A stretch of 64,000 bases of DNA from Tipula vernalis (taxonomy: Eukaryota > Arthropoda > Insecta > Diptera > Tipulidae). The DNA lies in contig OY282558.1 of NCBI GenBank assembly GCA_958295665.1, positions 328,573,106-328,637,105 on the forward strand. The letters run 5' to 3'. Position 1 is the first letter of the stretch. Every line of letters starts with the position of its first letter. The notes under the pieces are model-generated. The model saw only the letters and a list, made by a program, of their open reading frames with translations. It was not told the DNA's origin and did not search any database. Position numbers and translations under genes: made by a program. Below, piece by piece: positions 31,271 to 42,476 of this stretch.

Positions 31271-32066
31271 TGTTAAGGACTCACCATCACATTTCAATAA
31301 GAAAAACACTACATTTAGTTTATATGCACTTTATTTTTGTAAGTTTGTTTTCCAATTTATTTTTGTTTTGTTGTTGGCCAATTGGGTTTAACCTAAAAAG
31401 AAATAATATTAGATAATTAGTTATTATACCTTTTGTATCCATAAATGTTAATATAATAATACTTAGCTTTAAGAATCAAACAATACGTTCTCCCTGGATG
31501 AGTTTGCTGGAAACTATTAACTCCAAAACTAGTTCACTATAACGATCACTATATATATTTACTTGCACTAAATAAATGAACATACCAACGTTTAACTGTC
31601 ATATAAACTGACAGTAGTTGTCAAACTCATGCACGGAAAGCAAAATAAACATTTATAATGTTCTAATTCGAATACGTCCATCTGTGATAAAATTAGTTTA
31701 CTCAGTAGTTGTCAAACTCATGCACGGAAAGCAAAATAAACATTTATAATGTTCTAATTCGAATACGTCCATCTGTGATAAAATTAGTTTACTAATACCA
31801 AATACATAATGCCAACATAATTATGTAAACGTCACGTCATCACAAAAAAAAAGAAAAAAATAATAATAATTTCTGGTTTTGTGTGAAATTGTCGGTCGCG
31901 TTTTGGTTCTTTTTTCTTGTTGGTTTTTGACTCTCGATGGTGGCGAACGTATTTCAAGTCAACACACAAATTAACTCAAAATAAACCAATTACAAAGTAG
32001 AAACTCGGGTGTTTATTTATTTGTACACAATACAAACTTAATATTTTAATTGCTGCAATATATCCA
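31271..32066 (+). repeat. 3' LTR of the BEL element, 796 bp
   Basis: Same length and, as far as I can read, same sequence as the 5' LTR, including the 91-bp tandem duplication at 31612-31702 and 31703-31793. Confidence 0.95.
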
Positions 32067-32317
32067 GTGACCGTTCTTTAAATTGTCATGGTGTACTTTA
32101 ATTTAACTACATTTTGAAATATAGTTTTTCGTTCAATTTGACTATGAATAAATTTCCAATGACTACTCAACATTTTGCTATACCAAATATAACTCACGTT
32201 GCCCCTAGCAGCGTGGGTTATACAATAACAATGGGTTATTTTACATTTTCTTTATTTGAAATCAGCATAGTTATCGGGCTATTATATATCAAAAGTGGAT
32301 ATAGTTATTTGTGTATC

Positions 32318-32412
32318 AAGAGCGCAAAGTGCCAGTTTGTCACGCGAGAAAGGAAATTGCTGGCCGACGGGACGGAGGCCAGCAACCTTTCGAGCGTGGC
32401 AAACAACTTTGC
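32318..32412. repeat. GC-rich hairpin
   Basis: 'gcgcaaagtgccagtttgtc' and 'gagaaaggaaattgctggcc' on the left pair with 'ggccagcaacctttcgagcg' and 'tggcaaacaactttgcg' on the right, around a loop 'gacgggacgga'. The arms are about 40 bases and much richer in G and C than the surroundings. It could be a structured RNA or a small foldback element; I cannot tell which. Confidence 0.6.
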
Positions 32413-32428
32413 GGACGTGTTTCACACT

Positions 32429-32771
32429 TTATTTTTCCTACAATCATTTTAAAAATATAATAAAAAGATAATTTTGTAGTAAAATTTACTATACTGACAA
32501 TACGATTTTATTTCAGGACCGACATTTTGTTCAATCGAGTAGTCAAAGATTTTTTTTATTTTTCATAAAGAAAAACAAAAATTTGGTTTGATGTTTTATA
32601 CAAACATTAGTCTTTCTTAAAATTTAGCGTGCGGTTTCAAGTTTTGTCACATGTTTCTAAGAGAAACGTGTGACAAAGTAATTTGTTTATTAACTGTCAA
32701 AAAAACAGACACTTTGGGCTTTGAAAACAGAGAAAAAAAGCCTGCTTTTCACGGTGATTGTAGGAAAAAAT
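32429..32771. mobile_element. Possible short inverted-repeat element
   Basis: The word tttttcctacaatca near 32430 is repeated inverted near 32755-32770. Between them is a perfect hairpin, gtcacatgtttct with agaaacgtgtgac (about 32647-32675). This might be a MITE, but I found no target duplication. Confidence 0.4.
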
Positions 32772-34285
32772 AATTATTCATTATGCTAGGTTTACAACGA
32801 CACACGATACTATTATTGTATGAAGTATTGTATTTACAAGTATTTTACACTATAAGCTATACTAGCTAAATTTATACCACTCAATAGTTCATCGGTAATT
32901 TCAGACATTGCTTCTAGAAATCTATTTACGATACCTTACCTCTTTACTAATATGTTATACTAAAAACGACACATATAGATACATACAAAGCACCTGTAAA
33001 AAAAGTTGATAAAATCTTAAAAGAGTTATTATACTGATATACCCACTTATTGTGCTAGTGCGTATGTACACACGCAGAATATTCTCTTTACTTTTCTCAA
33101 TACAAATATTGTGAATGATTATCAATAGTTTGCAAGAAATGAATGATGAAGTCTCAAAATGTGTATGAAGGTTGGTCCCCGAGGATATTTTTTACCTTGG
33201 GTATTTACATCTGAGCTCTATCAAAACCAACCTAATCAGCCAAATAACCACACAACTTTAATTGATTGGATTAGAGACCGAATTTAAACAGAATCTGGGT
33301 AATAAAACCTTTGTCGTAAACCACCTTAACTATGCGTAAATCTTAACTAATCATATTTTTTTCTTCAATGGTCGTTCGATTTGTAGTGGATATTAAATTC
33401 GATCTAAGTTAGTTTACACGATACTTTGGAATTTCCTATTCAAATAAATTATAATATTAAAAATTTTTGAATTCCGAAAGAATGATCTGGGTTTTTGTAA
33501 AAGGAGGCTTAAAGTCGTTATCGGAATATATTCAACTGATTCATTTTACGTGTCCAACGAGAATTATTTTTGAAATTTGCTTCCACTTAACGACAATTTA
33601 ACATTGACGAGAGACATTGAGATTTTTTTAAAGCAAAAACCGCGTACGCCAATAAATCTAACTTTAATTCTTCTGAAGTGTTTTAAATACTTTATAAATC
33701 CATCGTACTCACACTGCATCTCTGCGGTGAGTCGAATCCGAGTTGAAAAATGACAGTGTGTGAATATACATAAGTATTAATTGTAAAATTCTATTTTTAT
33801 AATTAGATTGAAAATACTGATGAATTTTTCCGTAAATTAATAAATAATTTATTGTAATCATGTATATTTTTTATGAATAATACAATCATATGAAAATAAA
33901 TTTTGTGTTGAAGTGAAGTAGACAAAAAAAAAAAAATCTAATTATCGTAAAGCAATAGGGAGTTAATGGTACAGAGTTATGGAATACATTTTATGACGTT
34001 ATTATGATTCCCATTCACATTTCACAGCTGTATTTGTGTTCAACAATTTAATTTTTTCATAACAAAATATTCTTTCTTGAATAACTTATTATTTGTTAAT
34101 TATTTTACTATTTTTTAAATATATTTTTCCGCATATTTATTTTGATGTTTAAATGACATTTCGATGACATTTAAATGTAATTGTGTTAGTAATCGCTCCG
34201 ACAAATTTTACCGAGCGATGAATGACAGCTGCTGTCACTTGGGTTTCGCTCCGAATCTGTTTTTTGTTGCAACAGGAAAACGACA
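32772..34285. other. Non-coding stretch
   Basis: AT-rich; no gene, RNA or strong repeat recognised. Confidence 0.45.
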
Positions 34286-37200
34286 TAAGTTAGAACTAGA
34301 CCAACAAAAACATCAGAATAAGTAAATGTTTTAGAAAAAATGAAAATAATGACATTTAGGCGAACATTTCCCAATAAATAATTTGAAAACTTTTATTAAT
34401 TTTTTGAATAAAGTTTAAATTAAATTTTATTATATTGAAATCGGATTATTTTATTTAACCAAAATATAAGCTAGATTAGCCTACATAAATATACATCTAT
34501 AAAATAAATTAATTAGAAAAGTGTGTGACTGTTAAACCACTTTAAAAGTATGCTTTTCACATGGTCAAATTGCTATATTTGGAACATACAATTTAGGATT
34601 TTCTTAAGAAAGTTATATCTTAAGATATTCCATATTTATCACCAACGCCACAATGATATTTTGGTAGGTCTAAAAGACGACAAGCATGCTAAACCATTTG
34701 AAAAGCTAATGCCTTTCACATGGTCAAATTGTCATATTTGTAAACTTACTATTTAGGATTTTCTTAAGAAAGTCTGTATCTTAAAATTTTCCATATTTAT
34801 CACCAACGTCTGTATCTTAAGATTTTCCATATTTATCACCAACGCTACTATGATTTTTTGGTAGGCCTAATCTAAGACTACAAGCATGCTTAACCATTTG
34901 AAAAGTTAGTGCTTTTCACATGGTCAAATTGCCATATTTGTAAACTTACTATTTAGGATTTTCTTAAGAAAGTCTGTATCCTAAAATTTTCCATATTTAT
35001 CACCAACGTCTGTATCTTAAGATTATCCATATTTATCACCAACGTCTGTCTGTAATCAGTTCGGCATTTTTTATAGACAAATATATTAATTGTTCATGGC
35101 AATCCCAATATTTTCGATTTGGTAAATCAGAAAAATACAGATGCCAATCGCTCATAATATATCTACTGAAAAAAAGTAGAAATATATTGGGATTGCCATG
35201 AACAATTAATATATTTGTCTATAAAAAATGCCGCAAAATCAAACTGTTTACAGACAGACAAATTAAATTCTTAAAAAATATACATGTGGGCATAAGCATA
35301 ATACACACATACAAATGAGGTTTCTCCATGGGTTTTTATATTTGATGTAGTGAATAATAATTCGCTATGTCAGTACGTTCTGACCAGATACTTAATGTAT
35401 GTGGCTAGAGTGGAATTTTTGGTAGTTTGGTCACAAAATACAACCAGAAGAGACATAACGCTGTTTTTGTATGGAAAAATTTGGACTCATTTGTTTGACC
35501 TTGATTTGCCGAAGGTAAGAGAAAGTTGAGTTATGTATTCTTTGGTTTAATGGTTTTGATTTGAAATAATAAAAATTGAGAATCCTGGACAGTGTAGTTA
35601 GTGAAATTATTTGACAAGTTTTGTTTTGACAGCATAATTTGTATTCACTACTATAATATTCACAAATAATTTTACTTTGGACATTGAAGTATGAAAAATA
35701 AGATAAGATAAAAAAAATTTGCTCCACGAAATGTCTATTCTGGTTAATTTTTCTTCTGTGGTTTGGTCGTAGCTGCCTGATGAGTAAACCATACTTTTCA
35801 GTACGAAACCAGACTACCAACAGAAGAACCCATGGAGGGTTCTCATTTTTGCAGAGTGGTACATTGGGTCTTCAGCCAAAATTACTGGGAGGGGGGAAGA
35901 TATTTCTACTTTTTTTCAGTAGATATATTATGAGCGATTGGCATCTGTATTTTTCTGATTTACCAAATCGAAAATATTGGGATTGCCATGAACAATTAAT
36001 ATATTTGTCTATAAAAAATGCCGAAAAATCAAACTGATCACAACGTCTGTATCTTAAGATTTTCCATATTTATCACCAACGCCACTATGATTTTTTGGTA
36101 GGCCTAATCTAAGACTACAAGCATGCCAAACTATTTGAAAAGCTAATGCCTTTCACATGGTCAAATTGTCATATTTGTAAATTTACTATTTAGGATATGC
36201 GTCGATGGAGAAATTCCTAAATAGTAAAATTACAAATACGACAATTTGACCATGTGAAAGGCATTAGCTTTTCAAATGGTTAGACCTACCAAAAAATCAT
36301 AGTGGCTGTTAAACTCGCAAATCACCTTGTGGATTAATACCGTGCCACAATTCATAAACGAACGGCAATTCTTACCTCGATAACCAATTTGAGAAGATTG
36401 AAGTCGATCGCAATGGTAGAAAATGCAGCAGTTAAATTATCCAATGACTTGGAGTAAAAAATCAATCACCAAATGGCTGACAAATTTTATTTATTATAAG
36501 ATAAATTACGTATAATAAAAATTGATGTTATCGCTTCCACGGTTGATGATAAAGAGAGTGATTATATTTTATTTTAGCTTTAAGAAGTAGTTTTACAATA
36601 GTTTTTAATTCATTTAATTCCCAATAGAGGGTTAAAGCTCATTAATAAGCTTTTAATCCATAAACATGAAACGTACTAATTATTCTAATTGAGCTCCGCA
36701 AATTACTACTATCTTCATAAATGTTAATCAATTACAGAATTGTCAAATGACATTTGTTTACAAATACAATAATATGGTAAGAATTTTTTATAATTAAATT
36801 TTATATAAATTAATGGATTAATTATGTATTTCAGGTTACAAGATTTAAAATGAATAATGAAATGAATAAGTATAATTACTAAAAAGTTAACAAGATAAGT
36901 ATTAAATATTTTATGATTAGAAATTAAAAGTTAATAAAAATGATAAATTTTACTGTATTTTAGGTGACAACAAATGGAAATTCAAGTTCAAGGATAAGTA
37001 TTTAAAAATTGTGTTGTTGTGATTAATTTGAATGATGTTTGTTTGTGTTTTGCAGATGTGAATTCATTATTATCAGGAAGAGTTCTTCTGCGATGCGATG
37101 GATGACTTCAACAATAACTATAATATGTTGTGTTGCAACAGTGGCGTTGGTGATAAATATGAAAAATCTTGAGTCGGATTTTCTTATGTTTACAAAAATG

Positions 37201-37605
37201 GCAATTTGCTTATGTGAAAGGCATTAGCTTTTCATATAGTTTGGCATGCTTGAAATCTTAGTACAGGCCTATCAAAAAATCATAATGACAAATGTAGCAA
37301 TTTGATTAAGTGAAAAGCATAACTTTTAAAGTGATTTTACAGACACACACTTTTCTAATTAATTTATTTTAGAGATGTACATATATTTAAGTATGTAGGT
37401 TAATCTGGCTTATTTTTTTATTTTTTTTTTATTTGATTAAATAAAACAATTCGATTTGAGTATAATAAAATTTTATTTAATTGAAACAATAAATAAATTT
37501 AAAATTATTTATTGAGAAATATTCGCCTAAATGTTATTATTTTCATTTTTACTAATACATTTACATATAGTATTCTGTTGTTTTTGTTGGTCTAGTTCTA
37601 ACTTA
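34286..37605. mobile_element. Long inverted-repeat (foldback) element, about 3.3 kb
   Basis: The left end, taagttagaactagaccaac, is mirrored by gttggtctagttctaactta at the right end. The similarity continues inward for roughly 300 bp on each side ('aatgaaaataat.acatttaggcga', 'aattaattagaaaagtgtgt', 'gcttttcac.tggtcaaattg'). Inside, the arms break up into tandem and inverted copies of a repeat containing 'ccatatttatcaccaacg', 'ttttttggtaggcctaatct' and 'gcctttcacatggtcaaattg' (about 34550-35045, 36040-36310 and inverted near 37195-37340). This resembles Foldback/Galileo-type elements, which have long arms with internal tandem repeats. No transposase frame was found; frames such as 35431-35820 (minus) have no recognisable motif. 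Confidence 0.75.
35065..35235. repeat. Internal palindrome of the foldback element
   Basis: A stretch starting 'ggcattttttatagacaaat' is followed by its inverse ending 'atttgtctataaaaaatgcc', with about 50-bp arms around 'tcgctcataatatatctact'. One arm recurs near 35925-36030, showing local rearrangement. Confidence 0.8.
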
Positions 37606-37630
37606 GGATAAACTTCACAAGCGTGATATT

Positions 37631-37844
37631 TACTAAAGATACATGTTAAACCGAAAGTGGTCTGACTGAAAACGTCCGAGATAAATTCAATATGTACACG
37701 GCGGCTTGGCTGAAACCAAAGATTAATAACAAGAAGATCTTCTTGTTAATAATCTTTGCTTTCAGTCAAGCCGCCTTTTACATGTTGAATTTATCTCGGA
37801 CATTTTCAGTCAGACCACTTTCGGTTTAACAGGTATCTTTAGTA
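37631..37844. repeat. Near-perfect palindrome, 214 bp
   Basis: The two halves mirror one another about the centre at 37737/37738 (aagaagatcttctt). The ends are 'tactaaagatac' and its complement, and the arms share 'cgaaagtggtctgactgaaaa'. Only a few mismatches separate the arms. It is probably a hairpin MITE that lies directly beside the mariner-like remnant. Confidence 0.88.
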
Positions 37845-37998
37845 ATTGTGTGTACCGAATGAAATTTGTGGTTCCCAAATTAATATTATCTCATGGGTTA
37901 CTGCGCAAAGGAAAAAAATAGTACCGTTATTTTGTAGAAAAACAATTGAAAAAAAACGAATAAACGTCAAATTGTGCATTTTTCTTATTTATTTCGAA

Positions 37999-38540
37999 AT
38001 GGACGAATCAGAAGAAGAAAAACGTGATTTAATAATTAGATTGTGCAATGATCGTCCGGAGTATACTAATAAAAAAATTGTTAAATTTGCCGGTGTTTCC
38101 AATAATACGGTAACAAATGTAAAAAATAAATTTCATTTCAATCTTTCTGTATCACCTAAGCCCGGATCCGGAGCAAAGAAAGGTGCTCGAAATAAAATGT
38201 TAGATCAGAAAATTGTAAGCGTCATTACCAAACATCCTTCGATATCTGTGCGGGATTTGGCCAGAAAAACCAAAACAACCAAATTGATGATGGAACAAGC
38301 TAAAACCAGAAATAATATACGAACACATAAAAAGTCAAAATCCCAAAAAGAAGTGTTGAACAATTTAATAGAGGGATCGATCCAGCAAAGAATCTTAACA
38401 AATGGTTGAACGAACGGAAATATTCTTATATCGTAATGGACGACGAGACCTACATCAATATGCATTTCTCGACACTTCCAAGTCCCCAATATCACATCAG
38501 AAAGAAAGAAGACGAACTTGTTTACAAGTTGGAATCAGGT
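37999..38540 (+). pseudogene. mariner-like transposase remnant
   Basis: From MDESEEEKRDLI a helix-turn-helix region is readable (ANKKIVKFAGVSNNTVTNV-type block and ISVRDLARKTKTT). It is followed by RNNIRTHKKSKSQKEV, like the linker before the catalytic domain of Tc1/mariner proteins. After a stop and frame change (about 38400), KYSYIVMDDETYINMHF carries the first catalytic aspartate region. Little of the catalytic domain follows; the second and third acidic residues are missing. The copy is deleted and frameshifted. The palindrome just upstream could be a relative's terminal structure, but no terminal repeats of this element were identified. Confidence 0.75.
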
Positions 38541-38849
38541 TCCGGTCGAGATTAGAAGTGTTACAACTTTTGCTAGATTTAAGGTTTTATTGTTTGAATT
38601 TGTCAACAATAAATTTTACTTTTTTGTTTTCTATATATATATATAGAAAAGCAATGCTTTATCCAGGATTGATGAATAAAATGAAATTACTTCCAAAAAA
38701 TCTTTTAATTTCTCACTCAAATGATTCACATTTATCGCGCTTTTATTAGCTAAAAGAAGTACAGAAAAGAAATACTGTACTCCATAAAGAAGTACAACTA
38801 GCCACCTTGATTGCAACTCACTAACACAGACAAAAGAAAACAATCAAAA
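38541..38849. other. Non-coding stretch
   Basis: Contains a short (ta)n run near 38630 and no recognised gene. Confidence 0.45.
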
Positions 38850-40250
38850 TAGTTATTATTATTATTATTATTGATTGAAGGGCCATGTGGGCGATAAACC
38901 ACCTTGCACCGCGACTTAAAATATCTATTGTGCTGGATCCTACTTAATTATCCGTCCAGTCAATATTCAGGCTCTTAATGAATCTGATAATACTATACTG
39001 GCCGGTACAAGATACATACTATCCGGGCTCATTGTTGTCCCTCCTAGATGTTGCAGTCTTTGCTGGAAAATGGCTGGGTAATGGCACAGAACATATTCCG
39101 CTGATTCCGCTTCCAGATCGCAGAAGCGGCATCCATCTGTCGTACTTAGGCCCATCTTCTTAAGGTGATACCTTAAGGGGACATGACCTGTGAGGAAGCC
39201 AGTAAGCAGCCTCAACAGGTTTCAAGCAGGTTTCCTAAGTTCAAGACACTCCTTAACCCTGACAGACGAAGGTCATATAAATTTCTTCGCCTGTCGTAAA
39301 CCTGGAATTCTGCGCCAGTAGGAGGACTTTTGAACATCCTCCCAGCGTTATACCGCTGCTCTAAGGTGTCCCTTAGTGACGCCGCAGAAAGGTTCTGGTC
39401 CAATAAATGGAGAGGCAGAACCGTCACGGGCGAGGCCATCAGCTGCCTCGTTTCCTTCTATTCCAGTATGACCTGGCACCCACATAAGTTTACCTTATTT
39501 GAGCCTGCCAGATGTTTAATAACTTTCAGACAATCCCATACCAGCCTTGACTCAACGGTACAAGACCTAAGAGCCTTTAAGGCCGATTGGCTGCCTGATA
39601 CAATATAAATCTTTGCATCGTTTAGGCCTTTTGCTATGCCTATCTTAGCGCAAAGTTCTATAGCATGTACTTCTGCTTGACAAATGGTAGCATTGGTACC
39701 CAAGGACTTCGAGAGGGTAGTGCCACTCCCGTGTATTCCTATCCCCGCCCCATCTTCCGTTTTCGATCCATCTGTAAACCATACCATGGACCCTCGCTCA
39801 AAGGATGGTCCACCTGCACTCCACACATCCCGGTCAGGTAACCTAACACAGAATGGTTTGTGGAAGTCCAGTTTAGTTGGCATACAGTCGGAAGGCATTC
39901 CTATGGTAGCGTCTGTCTGAAATTCCTTAAGGATTTCCAGATGACCCACCATATTGTCTGGTTTGATATTTCCTTCCGCCTGCATTTTCAGGGCCATAAT
40001 TGCAGCATCCTTTTTAATATGCAGGTTTAACGGTGTCAGTCCTAGAAGTGTCTCCACCGCCGCGGTTGGACATGATTTCATTGAGCCCGTAACACCGATG
40101 CAGGCTATACGCTGAAACTTATTCAAAAAGGTTTGCGTTGCCTTCTGCTCAGTTTTAGGCCACCATACAACCAATGTGTAGGTGACCATAGGCCTAATGA
40201 TTGTAAGAAATGACCAGTAGATCATGTTTGGTTGATGAGATATTCTCATA
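38850..40250 (-). pseudogene. I-like non-LTR retrotransposon, 3' part (RT thumb and RNase H)
   Basis: Read downward from 40250: FLTIIRPMVTYTLVVWWP and LNKFQRIACIGVTGSMKSCP (end of RT/thumb), then RNase H with VWFTDGSKTEDGAGIGI, QAEVHAIELCA and SGSQSALKAL. A frame change near 39480 leads to a readable WVPGHTGIEGNEAADGLA block. The last part has a C-terminal finger, CRFCDLEAESAEYVLCHYP. The DNA ends in an (att)n run at about 38852-38872, that is (aat)n on the coding strand, like the TAA tail of I elements. Stops and frameshifts are numerous; RT core, endonuclease and ORF1 are absent (5' truncation). Confidence 0.82.
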
Positions 40251-40606
40251 CGTCAGCTTAAGCATCAAACATTTTTGCACCGATTGGCCTATTTTTGATA
40301 CTTACCGTCACAAAACGATACACTAATACAAACAACGTAAATGACAGCACACAATAACAAAATGTTTCTTATACTCCTTGTGCGTATACAAAATTCTCAT
40401 GAGGCAGTGAGGAATTTTGCGACCAATACTGTTCTCACCATGCATACAGCGCCTCACAGCACTGCAACAGTCGGGCGTTCACACTATGTTGGGTCAGCTG
40501 TTTCTGATGTTATTTATCTAAGTATAAGTAACATTTTATTATATTCATACTAGATTAAAAAAATGTTAACTACTTATTTTGATTGGTTTTTTGTTTGTAT
40601 TAGTGG
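40251..40606. other. Non-coding stretch with a degenerate end repeat
   Basis: 'ttctcaccatgcatacagcg' near 40434 resembles, in the opposite orientation, the end of the dispersed repeat at 40607-40747, so the two may be the termini of one ~310-bp element. Confidence 0.4.
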
Positions 40607-40747
40607 GTTGTAATTCGTTCACCACATAAAATTTTTGTTGAAACGATGCAACATTAATATTACCCCTCCATCAAAGTTTGTAGGCAAAGAGGTATGAAAC
40701 GAGGAAGTGTTGCGATGCGCTGTATACATGGTGTGAACAGGCTAATA
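40607..40747 (-). repeat. Dispersed repeat, copy B
   Basis: Inverted counterpart of 19227-19367, differing at scattered bases and by small indels. Copy B reads 'gtgttgcgatgcgctgtata' where copy A has its complement. Confidence 0.8.
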
Positions 40748-41278
40748 AAGCTGCGGCCACACGATTGCAAATAGTAGACGAATATGACGTTTGCGATAAT
40801 GGACAAATTTGAATTTGGCTGTCTACACGATTAACGATTGGAAAACTGTAAAATGCGATACCTATCGGAAATAATGTAAACCCTACGCTCTGCATCCAAA
40901 AAGCATGACAGTCCAATCGTCAATTGTGGAGATACTTTTTTTTTTTTGAAATTTTGCGAATACATGTGTTGAAAGGTTCACCTTAATGATTTTGCTGCTA
41001 GTTGTCACTGTACAATTAAATATAAGATGGTATAATTAAGTGAAAATTTTGTTGAAAAATAATAAATTACACTCAAAAATAATAAAATTATATTACATAT
41101 TCAGATAAAGGACTGGTGATGATGATGATGATGTTGTTGCATGCGCAACACAAATGATGTTTGGTTGTGCCAAAATCTTATTAAATAGGCGAAGGAGATT
41201 GTGAAAACGGAGATGGTGGATGGTGTCATTAAATAAAAGTAAAGAAAGGTAAATTTCAAGTTCGCAGATTATGTATTT
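40748..41278. other. Non-coding stretch
   Basis: Includes a short (gat)n run near 41115. No gene recognised. Confidence 0.45.
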
Positions 41279-41279
41279 A

Positions 41280-42330
41280 TAAAGGGTGTTCCAAAATTAA
41301 CGCAAGATTTGAATTAAATAGAAAACACAGTTTGTAATCTTTAGATTGTCATTTTTTTATTGAATCATAAAGTACATAAGATAGGGTTATTTATGGAATA
41401 ACACATCGGGCAAATGGCCTCCACGGCTTTGCTGGCCACATACGCACTCTTTTGCTAAAATTTTCCATGATCATTCTGCATAAATGTGGCTGAATTTCGT
41501 TGATGCAGCGTTTAATTTCCTCCTGTAATGCACGGGTGGTTATGGGCTTGTTGACATAGATCTTTGACATCAAATAACCCCATAGGGGGCCAATTCTGAT
41601 CACCGAAACGAGAGAGTACATGCCCTGGAAATGTCTCATGCAGTAATTGAATTGTTTTACGGGCTGTATAGCATGTGGCACCATCTTGTTGAAACCACAT
41701 ATTAACCACATCAATATCAACCAATTTCGGCAGAAAGAACTCTATTATCATGTCTCAATATCGAGCACCAGTAACATTCACTGCTTCACCAGCCTCATTT
41801 TCAAAAAAGTATGGTCCAATGATGCCTCCAGCCCAAAATCCACACCAAACAGTGACACGTTGTGGATGCATTTGTTTTTCAACAATGACATGTGGGTTAT
41901 CCAAACCACAAACACGGCAATTTTGGCGATTAACAAAGCCATCAAGGTGAAAATATACTTCATCGCTTAGGATCATATTGCTCGGAAAATCAGCATCGTT
42001 GATGTTCAATAATCCATACAACGAACTCTCTTCGCTATAGTCATTAGGCTTCAGTTGTTGTGTTACGTTGTGTTGTTAAGTATACTCGAGAGCTTCTTGG
42101 AATTTTCAATTGTTGTCCACGACGCCCAATTGATATTCTGGGATTTTCGCCAACGCTCTCATGCACTGCTTCGATATTGACATTTGAACGGCTTGTTTTT
42201 GGATGACCAGTGTTTTTAGCGTCTCCAACTGAGTTCAGTAACCAAACACGTTGTTGTATCGTGTAACGCTCCAGTTTTAGTAACCCTAAACTCTCAGTTT
42301 TTCAAATTGTTCCTTTTTCAGGGTTGCGAA
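41280..42330 (-). pseudogene. Tc1/mariner-superfamily transposase remnant
   Basis: Read downward, the N-terminal part is fragmentary (a block resembling GHPKTSRSNVNIEAV, then NPRISIGRRGQQL, about 42090-42230). The catalytic part is clearer: MILSDEVYFHLDGFVNRQNC (first Asp, about 41965), VTVWCGFWAGGIIGP, FFLPKLVDIDVVNMWFQQDG with ATCYTA (second Asp, about 41690), HVLSRFGDQNWPP, then a degraded third-residue region and a tail like INEIQPHLCRMIMENFSKRV. Frame changes occur near 41755 and 41580. At the 3' side, gggtgttccaaaattaacgc near 41284 looks like a terminal repeat; I found no complementary end near 42330. Confidence 0.8.
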
Positions 42331-42442
42331 CAATTTAATGCACAAATGGCGGCAAATTCAACAAATTTAAATAAATGAATTTATTTATTTACTTTAAGAT
42401 TTTAATAATTTACTTTATTTTAAATTACATATTTATTTGCAA

Positions 42443-42476
42443 TTCATTTATTTATTTATTTATTTATTTATTTACT
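42443..42476. repeat. (ttta)n microsatellite, 3' tail of a LINE
   Basis: About eight tetranucleotide repeats lie at the 3' end of the minus-strand LINE that follows, where tails of short repeats are common. Confidence 0.8.

Larger units (their letters stand above)
24785..32066 (+). mobile_element. Complete BEL/Pao LTR retrotransposon, 7,282 bp
   Basis: Two LTRs of 796 bp bound one long gag-pol frame. The flanks are a perfect 5-bp target duplication, GTGAC, at 24780-24784 and 32067-32071. A primer-binding site follows the 5' LTR and a purine-rich tract precedes the 3' LTR. I noticed no differences between the LTRs when reading them side by side, which suggests a recent insertion. Confidence 0.96.

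Noticed and set aside
32114..32452. 112-codon frame over the GC-rich hairpin
   Set aside because: It reads through the hairpin and has no domain; more likely chance.
35431..35820. 129-codon minus-strand frame inside the foldback element
   Set aside because: No recognisable motif, and the sequence lies in rearranged repeat DNA; not enough to call a gene.
36720..37100. Possible micro-exons with GT and AG borders inside the foldback element
   Set aside because: Frames are very short and full of stops; AT-rich DNA gives such signals by chance.
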